From JAZQLP01 sp045629205 (GTDB taxonomy: Bacteria; Bacillota; Clostridia; Oscillospirales; UBA644): a DNA stretch of 7,784 nucleotides. The position numbers were made by a program, and so were the translations under genes. Positions 1 through 6,138 of the stretch are shown here, piece by piece (position 1 is the stretch's first letter; every line of letters starts with the position of its first letter). A model generated the notes under the pieces. That model was not told where the DNA came from and made no database searches. It saw only the letters and a program-made list of their open reading frames with translations. Location of the stretch: positions 1-7,784 of the forward strand of contig JAZQQT010000036.1 of NCBI GenBank assembly GCA_045629205.1. The letters run 5' to 3'.

Positions 1-18
1 ATATTAAAAACCAATATT

Positions 19-2460
19 TCAATCTATTGAGCCTATTCTGGAGGGGCCGGTTGTGGCAACTCTTGTGCTCTGTTTCAACATTTCTGTTGTTCCGTCAGGA
101 TGAGTATACGATATTGAAAGTGGCTCTTCGTCGAGGCTCGGTCCGGAAACGCGAACAGATCCGCCATCAGCAAGATCGTAAACAATAATATACATTCCGC
201 TTCCGATATCTCTTCCGTCATAGCCTTTGAAATCATCCCAGGTGATGTTATATTTCTTTTTTAATCTTTCAACATCCTTGTTGGCCATTTTTGGTAAACC
301 ATATTCTTTGGATTCAGGCACTTTTTGTGACAGCGAATCGGCTTTTTTTACATTATAAACCGTGTCAATTACAGCCGGATTCTTTTGAACATCCATATTT
401 GCATAAGACACTTCTATAATATCGCCAACAGAAACATCCGGAAATGTTTTCTTTTCTGAACCGCCGTCGATTATATGTTTGGAAATATAAATACGGTTTG
501 CAAAGTTGCGTTCATAAGAGCCTTCAAGAGGTTCTACAAGAACAGTTGAATCGTTAACTTCAAGAACCTTTGCCCGAAAAATATCAATTCCCCCGACACG
601 AGTTATATTCTCTTGTTGATTTGTTTCCGCTGGTCTCGTTAATGTTGTGCTTTTTTCAGGTTCATCGGATAAATAGATTGCAGTTGTTGTGGGTTCTTTC
701 TTGTTGTAATTATCTGTTAGTACTACCTCTTTTAACGGAAAATCTTTTCTGAAAACAATTGTGTAGGTTTGCCCGATTTCCGTATCGCGATATTCAATAA
801 CCATTGTATTGCTGTTACAGCTAACAATATAGGTCTCAAAATAATCATCGGCAGAAAAAATCAAATTTGTTATGTTTGCTGCGGAATCATATTTAAGAGA
901 ATAAGTAAACTTATCTTCCTGAAGTTTTCCGTCTTCATAATATAACAGAACTCCGGGATAACTTCCATGTGATTTCTTGTCAAGTTTTATCTGCTGTTCT
1001 CCGTCCTCTGTTCCCCAAAGTCCTATAACATCCTTGTAACTTACTTCTGATTTCAGTTCAGATTCTTTTTCGGCAACCGATTTTTCTGCTTTGCCAAAGG
1101 TCAGCGCCGTTTTTTCGAGCTTCTGAATGTTTCTTATATAATCCTTGCCGTCCTCCGTCCTCAGGATGTTACACATATAAATATAACCGTTGTTCTGCCT
1201 GAGAAAATAAAAAACTCTTCCTTCGGTTTGAGCATATAATGCTTCTTTGTTGTCTTGCTTGATTTTTAATGCAAAGTCCCGATTATAATTTGTACCCAAA
1301 AATAAATCATCAAATGATTGCCCGCTCAGTTCAATCTTTTTTGTGTTTTTCAACTTAATCCAACCGTAGCTGCTTGTTTCGCTGTATATCGGGCAATACC
1401 AATAAAGAGACTTGTTATAACCTTCAACGCAATACATAATTCCGCTGTTTTCGTCTTCAGAAGTGCCGTCGTCAAGCTGATAGATTACTTCCGACACTTT
1501 GTATTGAACCATATCAGTTTTTATGTTTTTGGTTTTGGTAGTAAATGCAACTGCCAAAGCAGCCGAAAGAATAAGCGCAACTGTAATAATCCAGAACGCC
1601 GGCTTTTTATAGCTCAGCGCCGATTTAATTCTCTGCTTTACACCTACTTCACCGAACGACAGTGGACACACAGTTACAAGTCTGCCCGGCTTACTGCAAT
1701 CAAGCAGAGTCTGTGAGTAATCGGCAATCTCCTCGGCAGTCAAGTTCTTAAGAACCTTTTCATCACAGGCAAACTCTATATCGCGGCAGAGCAGGATATA
1801 TGCCGCCCATAACACGGGATTGAACCAGTAAACGGAAAGAATAAGAAAGCCGAGAGGTTTCCACCAATTGTCACGGCGATGGATATGAGCTATCTCATGG
1901 GCGATTATGCTCTGAATCTTTGTTTCGTCAAGACCCGACGGAATGAATATTTCCGGTCTGAATATACCCAGAATAAAGGGCGTATCGATTTCATCGCAGA
2001 TATAGATATTATCTCTGAGTTTAATTGACTGATTAACTTTCAGGCGAATCTTTATAAAGCTGACCGCAGATGCGACAGCCATAACGATAAAACCTGCAAG
2101 CCAGACATAAAAGAGAATTTCACCTATAACGGCAGTTGTGCCCATACCCGTTTTTGCCGAATGAGTGGCAGGAGCGGCAACAGTTGCTATCGAATATGCC
2201 ATTCCGGTAATAACATCATCAACCGCATAGATGCCTGTATTCACAGTTCCGCTGTCTGTAATAATATTGCTTCTCGGCAGGAGACCGATAATACTTTCAA
2301 CAGAGAATGGGAAAACAAGGCGCAGACCGACAATCCCCCAGAGCAGACAGATAATCCATTTGGGAGCTTTCTTAAATAACAATCTGAAAACAATAACAGC
2401 TGCCGCGAGTATGCTTGCGGACACACTGATATTGAAAAGGTTATTGAAAAGATTAATCAT
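19..2460 (-). CDS. M56 (BlaR1-type) membrane metallopeptidase with a long non-PBP sensor region
   Basis: An 813-residue membrane zinc protease of the M56/BlaR1 family. In known relatives, signal sensing activates the cytoplasmic protease, which leads to removal of the partner BlaI-type repressor. The catalytic motif HEIAH is at residues 188-192, and E229 in the following DIEFACDE segment is the likely third zinc ligand. Hydrophobic segments lie near 8-28, 36-55, 112-137, 203-224 and 288-307. After the last one, about 500 residues should face outside. True BlaR1 has a penicillin-binding domain there (STxK, SxN, KTG), and I see none of these in a matching arrangement. Instead there is a beta-rich part (about 320-450), a lipocalin-like stretch with DVIGLWGTEDG (477-487), a Thr-rich linker (588-620), an OB-like part resembling DUF3221 (624-706) and a C-terminal basic and beta part (720-800). 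It starts 2 bases after the blaI-like stop, with GGAGAG inside that gene's end, so the pair is probably translationally coupled. The ligand is unknown. The family call is strong; the sensor-domain names are tentative. Confidence 0.93.
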   Translation of the reverse strand: MINLFNNLFNISVSASILAAAVIVFRLLFKKAPKWIICLLWGIVGLRLVFPFSVESIIGLLPRSNIITDSGTVNTGIYAVDDVITGMAYSIATVAAPATHSAKTGMGTTAVIGEILFYVWLAGFIVMAVASAVSFIKIRLKVNQSIKLRDNIYICDEIDTPFILGIFRPEIFIPSGLDETKIQSIIAHEIAHIHRRDNWWKPLGFLILSVYWFNPVLWAAYILLCRDIEFACDEKVLKNLTAEEIADYSQTLLDCSKPGRLVTVCPLSFGEVGVKQRIKSALSYKKPAFWIITVALILSAALAVAFTTKTKNIKTDMVQYKVSEVIYQLDDGTSEDENSGIMYCVEGYNKSLYWYCPIYSETSSYGWIKLKNTKKIELSGQSFDDLFLGTNYNRDFALKIKQDNKEALYAQTEGRVFYFLRQNNGYIYMCNILRTEDGKDYIRNIQKLEKTALTFGKAEKSVAEKESELKSEVSYKDVIGLWGTEDGEQQIKLDKKSHGSYPGVLLYYEDGKLQEDKFTYSLKYDSAANITNLIFSADDYFETYIVSCNSNTMVIEYRDTEIGQTYTIVFRKDFPLKEVVLTDNYNKKEPTTTAIYLSDEPEKSTTLTRPAETNQQENITRVGGIDIFRAKVLEVNDSTVLVEPLEGSYERNFANRIYISKHIIDGGSEKKTFPDVSVGDIIEVSYANMDVQKNPAVIDTVYNVKKADSLSQKVPESKEYGLPKMANKDVERLKKKYNITWDDFKGYDGRDIGSGMYIIVYDLADGGSVRVSGPSLDEEPLSISYTHPDGTTEMLKQSTRVATTGPSRIGSID

Positions 2461-2462
2461 GA

Positions 2463-2828
2463 TCAGCTCTCCTTTCTGTAAGAGTCAATCAGTTTCTGTA
2501 TCTCCTCAATATCATTTTTACCCAATTTTTTATGCGAAGTGAATGCCGCAATAAAGGCAGGGAGTGAACCGTCAAACGTTTCTTCAACAAACTGCTCGCT
2601 CTTTGCCGAATTGAAATCATCACGGGATATAACCGAGGTAACAGTGCCATTCTCGTTTTTGAAAAGACCTTTTTCACAGAGCTTTCTCAAAACGGTATAG
2701 GTAGTCGGCTTTTTCCAGCCGAGTTTATCGGCGCAGATTTTAACCAGCTCTCCAGAGCCTACCGGTTCATTATCCCAGACGATATCAGCAAATCTTGCCT
2801 GAACCTCGCCAAGTTCAAAATCCTGCAT
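2463..2828 (-). CDS. BlaI/MecI/CopY-family transcriptional repressor
   Basis: A 121-residue winged-helix repressor of the BlaI/MecI family, usual length for that family (about 120-130). The N-terminal DNA-binding domain covers residues 1-72; the segment WKKPTTYTVLRKLCEKGLF (38-56) matches the family's recognition helix and turn. The C-terminal part (about 73-121) is the helical dimerisation region, where the partner protease normally cleaves. I chose the ATG at 2828 because GAGGGTG lies 6 bases upstream. The longer reading to an ATG at 2891 would begin inside the predicted promoter, so it is unlikely to be translated. The gene is first in an operon with the M56 protease and probably represses its own operon through the two GTTTA/TAAAC dyads just upstream. 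The inducing signal cannot be told from sequence. Confidence 0.93.
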   Translation of the reverse strand: MQDFELGEVQARFADIVWDNEPVGSGELVKICADKLGWKKPTTYTVLRKLCEKGLFKNENGTVTSVISRDDFNSAKSEQFVEETFDGSLPAFIAAFTSHKKLGKNDIEEIQKLIDSYRKES

Positions 2829-2854
2829 AGTATCACCCTCAGATTCACAGTATT

Positions 2855-2873
2855 GGTTTACTTGCAATAAACC
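2855..2873 (-). promoter_or_regulatory. Candidate BlaI-type operator O2
   Basis: A perfect dyad: GGTTTA, 7 bases, TAAACC. It sits at about +2 to +20 of the predicted transcript, between the promoter and the repressor's ribosome binding site. It has the same half-sites and spacing as the dyad over the promoter, 27 bases away centre to centre. Binding by the repressor encoded just downstream is inferred from position and symmetry. The half-site differs from the TACA/TGTA core of classical BlaI/MecI operators. Confidence 0.6.
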
Positions 2874-2881
2874 TTTATTCG

Positions 2882-2900
2882 AGTTTATCATGGATAAACC
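2882..2900 (-). promoter_or_regulatory. Candidate BlaI-type operator O1 over the promoter
   Basis: A dyad with a perfect 7-base core, GTTTATC-3 bases-GATAAAC (2883-2899), which fits GGTTTA-N7-TAAACC with one outer mismatch. It fills most of the spacer and the -10 element of the operon promoter, so a bound dimer would block RNA polymerase. Function is inferred. Confidence 0.62.
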
Positions 2901-2910
2901 GATTTGTCAA
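2882..2910 (-). promoter_or_regulatory. Sigma-A-type promoter of the repressor-M56 operon
   Basis: Reading the minus strand, the -35 box is a perfect TTGACA (2905-2910). A 17-base spacer follows, then TAAACT (2882-2887), which matches 4 of 6 bases of the -10 consensus and is helped by an extended TG one base upstream. The transcript would start near 2875, giving a leader of about 46 bases that contains the second dyad and the GAGGGTG ribosome binding site. Confidence 0.65.
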
Positions 2911-2958
2911 GAGAATAATTATATCAATTTTTACTTTATCCTATGACACTTCGCTCAT

Positions 2959-3117
2959 ATGGCGATGAGTAATTACCAGCTTATTCATGAACTGCTTCAG
3001 CAGCCTAATATTGATGATATTATTTACGGTATGCTCAACGATGACCGCAAATTCAAAATTGAGGAAGAAGACCTTGCAGAAATGCGAGCAGGAGCATATA
3101 AAATATCACATTCATAG
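2959..3117 (+). pseudogene. Short orphan reading frame, probably a gene remnant
   Basis: A 52-codon frame beginning MAMSNYQLIHELLQQ and ending GAYKISHS. Its acidic, helical composition (ELLQQPNIDDII, KIEEEDLAEMRAG) looks like real protein rather than random translation. There is no convincing ribosome binding site before either ATG (2959 or 2965), and an in-frame TGA lies five codons upstream, so it is more likely the 3' end of a gene that lost its front than an intact small gene. A terminator-like hairpin follows at once (3122-3158), fitting a former transcription unit on this strand. I do not recognise the family. Confidence 0.35.
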
Positions 3118-3121
3118 AAAC

Positions 3122-3158
3122 ATCCCGCCATCGTTATGAGAGCGGGATAAATCTTTTT
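3122..3158 (+). terminator. Rho-independent terminator
   Basis: A 7-base perfect stem, ATCCCGC (3122-3128) and GCGGGAT (3142-3148), with a 13-base loop, followed by AAATCTTTTT. The T-tract favours plus-strand transcription, ending the short frame at 3117. It lies between two converging gene remnants and may also have served the Big_2 remnant on the minus strand, where the trailing sequence (GTTTCT) is weaker. Confidence 0.6.
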
Positions 3159-3171
3159 CAACTATATTAAC

Positions 3172-3393
3172 TTAATACCACAGGGATCCGAAGAGAAGAA
3201 TCCATATAATTCACTGCCACCACTGGAATTTTACGGTAACGGAGCAGGTATCATTCACTATTTTACCGTATTCATCTGTTACAGTGCAGATGATTGTTGC
3301 TGTTCCTCTGCCAGTTGCAATAATATTACCGTCTTTGTCAACCTTTACAACACTATCATTTGAAGATTTATACTCAACAAGCGTACATTGGAT
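3172..3393 (-). pseudogene. 3' remnant of a Big_2 (bacterial Ig-like) surface protein gene
   Basis: Minus-strand translation gives EYKSSNDSVVKVDKDG, then NIIATGRGTATIICTVTD, then EYGKIVNDTCSVTVKF. This is the classic C-terminal half of a Big_2 Ig-like repeat, found in secreted or surface adhesion-type proteins. It is followed by WWQ, a TGA stop (3211-3213), then IIWILLFGSLWY and a TAA (3172-3174). In relatives as I recall them, this tail is continuous and has Trp at the stop position, so one TGG-to-TGA change appears to have cut it. Upstream, an in-frame TGA at 3394-3396 marks the loss of similarity; the rest of the Ig domain and the whole front of the gene are absent. Two disabling changes plus truncation make this a pseudogene. 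Confidence 0.72.
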
Positions 3394-3396
3394 TCA

Positions 3397-3691
3397 AGAT
3401 GTATATGTTATGAGTATTACAGCATATGAAGACATAAGTTCGTTGAAAGGGGGCGAAAAGCCGATGTTAAAAATATATTTGTCGGGATTCCGATAGCACA
3501 TGGTTATCTTTACTGTATAATTGTATCTTTATCGGGTGGAAATACTTTCATCCGACAATTCATCGTTTTGAAAAAAACTGAGTGAGAAAATGGTTGATTT
3601 TACAGTACCGGGTATTGTGTTTTTTCTTCAAAAATACCCACTCTTGACAAAATATATCTTTCAAAGAACGTTTACGCCAAAAGTGACGAAA
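3397..3691. other. Gene-poor stretch with short ORF and hairpins
   Basis: No gene of normal size is visible. A 28-codon plus-strand frame (ATG at 3410, stop TAG 3494-3496) contains an inner ATG at 3461-3463 after a good GGGGGC-type ribosome binding site; its product ends MLKIYLSGFR and is not recognised. Next comes a 10-pair hairpin with a four-base loop (3532-3555); its two G-U pairs form only in plus-strand RNA, and there is no U-tract directly after it. A second inverted repeat, GGGTATT/AATACCC (3610-3616 and 3633-3639), encloses T- and A-runs that can also pair. I cannot assign a function; the stretch looks like debris at a recombination boundary. Confidence 0.4.
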
Positions 3692-3723
3692 GGAGTTTGC
3701 TTCCGAAACAAGAAGCAAACTCC
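3692..3723 (-). terminator. Terminator hairpin of the abiE operon
   Basis: A perfect 12-base inverted repeat, GGAGTTTGCTTC and GAAGCAAACTCC, with an 8-base loop, lies 8 bases beyond the toxin stop codon. Read on the minus strand it is followed by only TTTCGTC, so the U-tract is short. The stem is strong, and position makes termination of the abiE transcript the best reading. It could also protect the 3' end of the mRNA. Confidence 0.65.
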
Positions 3724-3731
3724 AACTCAAT

Positions 3732-4598
3732 TTAAATAAATTTTAAGTCTGAAGTTATCTGTTTAAAAAAATCTGCACTCCATACATTGAGAGCAGTTGA
3801 ATCACTTACAAACGGTTCAACATCATTCTTCGCCTGCGAATAATCTATGCTGTCAAATTTCGAAATAAGCATTTGCTTTATATCTTCCGGGCTGCATTCT
3901 GTATCCTCGTCAATTAAACCCGATTCTGCAAGACGTGCAGTAAGATGCTTAAGGTTTACCGTTGCATTTCTTGAAATATAAAATACATAGTCATAAAGGT
4001 CTCGACCCTTTACACGATTTTGCCAGCCTCTTGCTATAACGGCATGTATTTTTCCTGCAAATAATGACGGCATATCATATAAGTTAACTTCATACGGTAC
4101 AGGAAGAAGCTTGTATTTCCTTTCAAATGAGGCATACTGCGGTGGATTGACATCAACCTCAAATTTAATTTTTATTACTTCATTTTTTGCAACACTGTCA
4201 GCAAGCCTTTCATCTGAGTAAAACATCATCAGATGTTCTTTGGTATTCCCTTTAAGAAATGCCGATTTAATATTGCTGTCTTTTGCTTTTTCTTTTTCCT
4301 CGATATTAACATTCAATCCAAACGATTTAGCCTCTTTTTCAAGAGAGGGAAAATATGACAAAAGGTCAAAAGAACTGTCTTTTGCCATCAATGAAAAATC
4401 AAGGTCTTCGGAAAAACGGTCAAGTCCGTAAAATATTCTTAATGCCGTTCCTCCGTAAAATGCTGCTTTATCAAAGAAACCTGCTCTTGAAAGAGAACAC
4501 AGAACAATTTCCTGCATAACTTCTTTCATCGCATTTTTTCGATCACTATTTTCCAAAGCAGAATAGGGAGAAAGCATTTGCTCAATCGCAGGATTCAT
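3732..4598 (-). CDS. abiEii: AbiEii/AbiGii-family nucleotidyltransferase toxin
   Basis: A 288-residue toxin of the type IV toxin-antitoxin family AbiE, a cytoplasmic nucleotidyltransferase of the DNA polymerase beta-like fold; some relatives cause abortive phage infection. Visible motifs: YGGTALRIFYGLDRFSEDLDFSL region at 48-70, with G49-G50-T51 and the metal-binding acids around D65 and D67; a further acidic site in KIKFEVDVNPP (143-153, D149); the AGKIHAVIARG segment (181-191) with K183; and KGRDLYDYVFY (197-207), the family's last motif. All are intact, so the enzyme should be active. The ATG at 4598 has GGAGG about 7 bases upstream, and the gene overlaps the antitoxin gene by 17 bases, which implies coupled translation. 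Length agrees with the family. The nucleotide used and the RNA or protein target are not known from the sequence. Confidence 0.93.
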   Translation of the reverse strand: MNPAIEQMLSPYSALENSDRKNAMKEVMQEIVLCSLSRAGFFDKAAFYGGTALRIFYGLDRFSEDLDFSLMAKDSSFDLLSYFPSLEKEAKSFGLNVNIEEKEKAKDSNIKSAFLKGNTKEHLMMFYSDERLADSVAKNEVIKIKFEVDVNPPQYASFERKYKLLPVPYEVNLYDMPSLFAGKIHAVIARGWQNRVKGRDLYDYVFYISRNATVNLKHLTARLAESGLIDEDTECSPEDIKQMLISKFDSIDYSQAKNDVEPFVSDSTALNVWSADFFKQITSDLKFI

Positions 4599-5181
4599 TC
4601 TTCACCCTCCTCAAAACAGAATATAGTTTTTTTACATTCGTTGAATGATACTTACATCCGAGGTCAGCTATCACATCGAGATTCATCTTTTTGAATTCAC
4701 TCTCATCAAGCCTTAAATCATTAAAGAGAAGTTCAGTCAGTTCTTCTGTATTTTTTACCGGGCTGATAGTGTATAGCTTGTCACAAAGTGCCTTTTCCGG
4801 TGACGCAATACGGAAATAATAATCACCATCTTTTTTAATCTCCAGATAATACGGAAAGGCTTCGGATGGTACATCACGAAAAGTGAATGTTCCGAAAGGA
4901 GTGATATATTTTTTCTTTTTCTTTTTTTCAAAAGTCGCAGATGTTACGGAATAAACCGCTTCGGGAATTAACTCGTAATAAGCAAGTGCATAATCAAACG
5001 AAATATAAGACGGACCGTATATGCTTGCGGCAAGAAGATGGGGCACAACATTTCTGTTTGTTTCATACAAGCCTTTTACAATCTGAAAACACTCGCCGTT
5101 TTTTACCATGCGTGAAAGCTTTGTCTTTGGTGAAGCATAATCAGATAACTCTTGAAGCATCATTTCTGTTGTTTTTATCAT
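4582..5181 (-). CDS. abiEi: AbiEi-family antitoxin and transcriptional repressor
   Basis: A 199-residue antitoxin of the AbiEi family. In known AbiE systems it opposes the toxin without a stable complex and represses the operon by binding inverted repeats in its promoter. The N-terminal part (about 1-45) looks like a winged helix-turn-helix (TEMMLQELSDYASPKTKLSR, then FQIVKGLYETN). The rest carries family hallmarks: LLAASIYGPSYISFDYALAYY (49-69), LIPEAVYSVTSATFE (71-85), PFGTFTFR (95-102) and IASPEKALCDKLY (125-137). I chose the ATG at 5181 because GAGGTG lies about 6 bases upstream; the longer frame to 5229 would start in the predicted -35 box. Six consecutive lysines (86-91) are coded by an A-rich run. 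First gene of the operon, it overlaps the toxin gene and is divergent from the replication module. Confidence 0.9.
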   Translation of the reverse strand: MIKTTEMMLQELSDYASPKTKLSRMVKNGECFQIVKGLYETNRNVVPHLLAASIYGPSYISFDYALAYYELIPEAVYSVTSATFEKKKKKKYITPFGTFTFRDVPSEAFPYYLEIKKDGDYYFRIASPEKALCDKLYTISPVKNTEELTELLFNDLRLDESEFKKMNLDVIADLGCKYHSTNVKKLYSVLRRVKNESCD

Positions 5182-5183
5182 AA

Positions 5184-5224
5184 TTTCACCTCGCAGTACA
5201 ATTATATGCAACTTTGTGGTGAAA
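5184..5224. promoter_or_regulatory. Inverted repeat bracketing the abiE promoter -10
   Basis: TTTCACC (5184-5190) and GGTGAAA (5218-5224) form a perfect 7-base inverted repeat with a 27-base spacer containing the -10 box and predicted start of the abiE transcript. One arm overlaps the abiEi ribosome binding site, the other the spacer between -35 and -10. AbiEi proteins are known to autoregulate by binding inverted repeats in their promoters, so this is a good operator candidate; binding here is inferred. Confidence 0.5.
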
Positions 5225-5229
5225 ATCAA
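5201..5229 (-). promoter_or_regulatory. Sigma-A-type promoter of the abiE operon
   Basis: On the minus strand TTGATT (5224-5229; 4 of 6 to consensus), a 17-base spacer, then a perfect TATAAT (5201-5206). Transcription should begin near 5194, leaving a short leader of about 13 bases with the GAGGTG ribosome binding site. I see no equally good plus-strand promoter in the same 100-base gap for the divergent module. Confidence 0.65.
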
Positions 5230-5281
5230 GCATTATTTAAAATTTACTTAAGATACAAATACCTAAAGGGAGGTAATTTGA

Positions 5282-5602
5282 TTGTCAAAAATTCAAAAGG
5301 AGCTTCACCTGTTTATGCCCATCGGTGACGATGAGATTCAGGTTGAAAGCTGGGACAAAAAGCTAAATATGGAAGTGCTGAAACTTCATAAAGACGAGCC
5401 GGATGCAGTTGTCATTCTGTACGATGATGACGCTCCGGCTTTTTTACGTGCTGCGGTTAAAATGACAAACATTTCTATTTCATTTCACAAGATTAAGAAA
5501 AATGAATTAACTGAGGCACAAAAGAAAGCCCGTTCCGAAAACGGAAAGCGAGCTTTGAACAACAACAATCTCAGGAATCAGAAAGCAGGTGATAAGATTT
5601 GA
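5282..5602 (+). CDS. Hypothetical protein, first gene of the replication/mobilisation module
   Basis: A 106-residue protein I do not recognise. The front (1-70) is a mix of predicted strands and helices with an acidic patch, VVILYDDDAPAFLRAA (43-58). The tail (71-106) is very basic and Asn-rich (KIKKNELTEAQKKARSENGK, then ALNNNNLRNQ), as in many nucleic-acid-binding or phage accessory proteins. The start is TTG at 5282, supported by AAAGGGAGGT ending 7 bases before it; no ATG is as well placed. Its TGA stop overlaps the TTG start of the CHC2 gene by 4 bases, so the two are coupled. By context it probably assists replication of the element, but no motif shows a specific role. Confidence 0.8.
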   Translation: MSKIQKELHLFMPIGDDEIQVESWDKKLNMEVLKLHKDEPDAVVILYDDDAPAFLRAAVKMTNISISFHKIKKNELTEAQKKARSENGKRALNNNNLRNQKAGDKI

Positions 5603-6138
5603 TTGACTTCAACAAAATAGCCGACAGCGTAACAGTAAGAGAGTATACCGAAAGTATCGGAATTAAGGTCAACAGGAACGGAATGATTCTGTGCCCGTTC
5701 CACAACGACAAGAATCCGTCAATGAAGGTTGACAGCCGCTATCATTGCTTTGCATGCGGAGCTGACGGCAATGTTATCAATTTTGTCGCCGGACTTTACG
5801 GCATAGGCAATTATGAAGCTGCCCTGAGAATTTCGGAAGAATTCAATATTCCGGATGACTCAGAGGTTTACATCAAACCTATTGAAAATAAAACCAATGC
5901 CCGTGATCTGAAAAACAGCTATATGCAATATCTGATATCAATTGAAAAGGAACTGAAACAATGGATGTCCGATTACAGACCCGAACCCGATGACGGTCAT
6001 CTGCATCCGCTTTTTGTTACTGCCTTACACAAAATTGAATATGTCGGATATCTCATTGACTGTTTAAGCAAATGCCGAACAGAAGATGAGATTTTTAATT
6101 TTACAGCCGTGATCGGCAAAGGAGAAATCATATTATGA
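5599..6138 (+). CDS. Stand-alone CHC2 primase zinc-finger protein
   Basis: A 179-residue protein whose N-terminal half is a DnaG-type CHC2 zinc-binding domain: CPFHNDKNPSMKV (32-44) and YHCFACGADGNVINFV (48-63), with likely ligands C32, H35, C50 and C53. In primases this domain recognises the template. No Toprim catalytic domain follows; residues 90-179 are a helical region without known motifs (KELKQWMSDYRPEPDD, then HPLFVTALHKIEYVGYLIDC). It therefore resembles the split primase parts seen in phages and mobile elements, where zinc-finger and helicase parts are separate proteins; the neighbouring VirE-like ATPase is the natural partner. The start is TTG at 5599, with AGGTG 8 bases upstream. 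Role in element replication is inferred from domain and context. Confidence 0.88.
   Translation: MIDFNKIADSVTVREYTESIGIKVNRNGMILCPFHNDKNPSMKVDSRYHCFACGADGNVINFVAGLYGIGNYEAALRISEEFNIPDDSEVYIKPIENKTNARDLKNSYMQYLISIEKELKQWMSDYRPEPDDGHLHPLFVTALHKIEYVGYLIDCLSKCRTEDEIFNFTAVIGKGEIIL

Noticed and set aside
1..17. ATATT-N7-AATAT inverted repeat after the M56 gene as a terminator
   Set aside because: The stem is only five A/T pairs and the window ends there, so a U-tract cannot be seen.
1318..1716. 132-codon plus-strand frame inside the M56 gene
   Set aside because: It is antisense to the protease gene, Cys/Phe/Asn-rich without a domain, and lacks a ribosome binding site.
2463..2891. Longer repressor frame starting at the ATG at 2891
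   Set aside because: That ATG lies within the predicted promoter and operator; the ATG at 2828 has a good ribosome binding site and gives the usual family length and N-terminus.
3284..3496. 70-codon plus-strand frame
   Set aside because: Its first half is antisense to the Big_2 remnant, which has clear protein similarity; only the last 28 codons are outside it and they are treated as a short unassigned ORF.
3610..3639. GGGTATT/AATACCC hairpin as a terminator or element end
   Set aside because: No T-tract follows on either strand and I found no matching copy elsewhere in the window, so neither terminator nor insertion-sequence end is supported.
4582..5229. Longer AbiEi frame starting at 5229
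   Set aside because: It would begin in the predicted -35 box; the ATG at 5181 has GAGGTG at proper distance and fits the family N-terminus.
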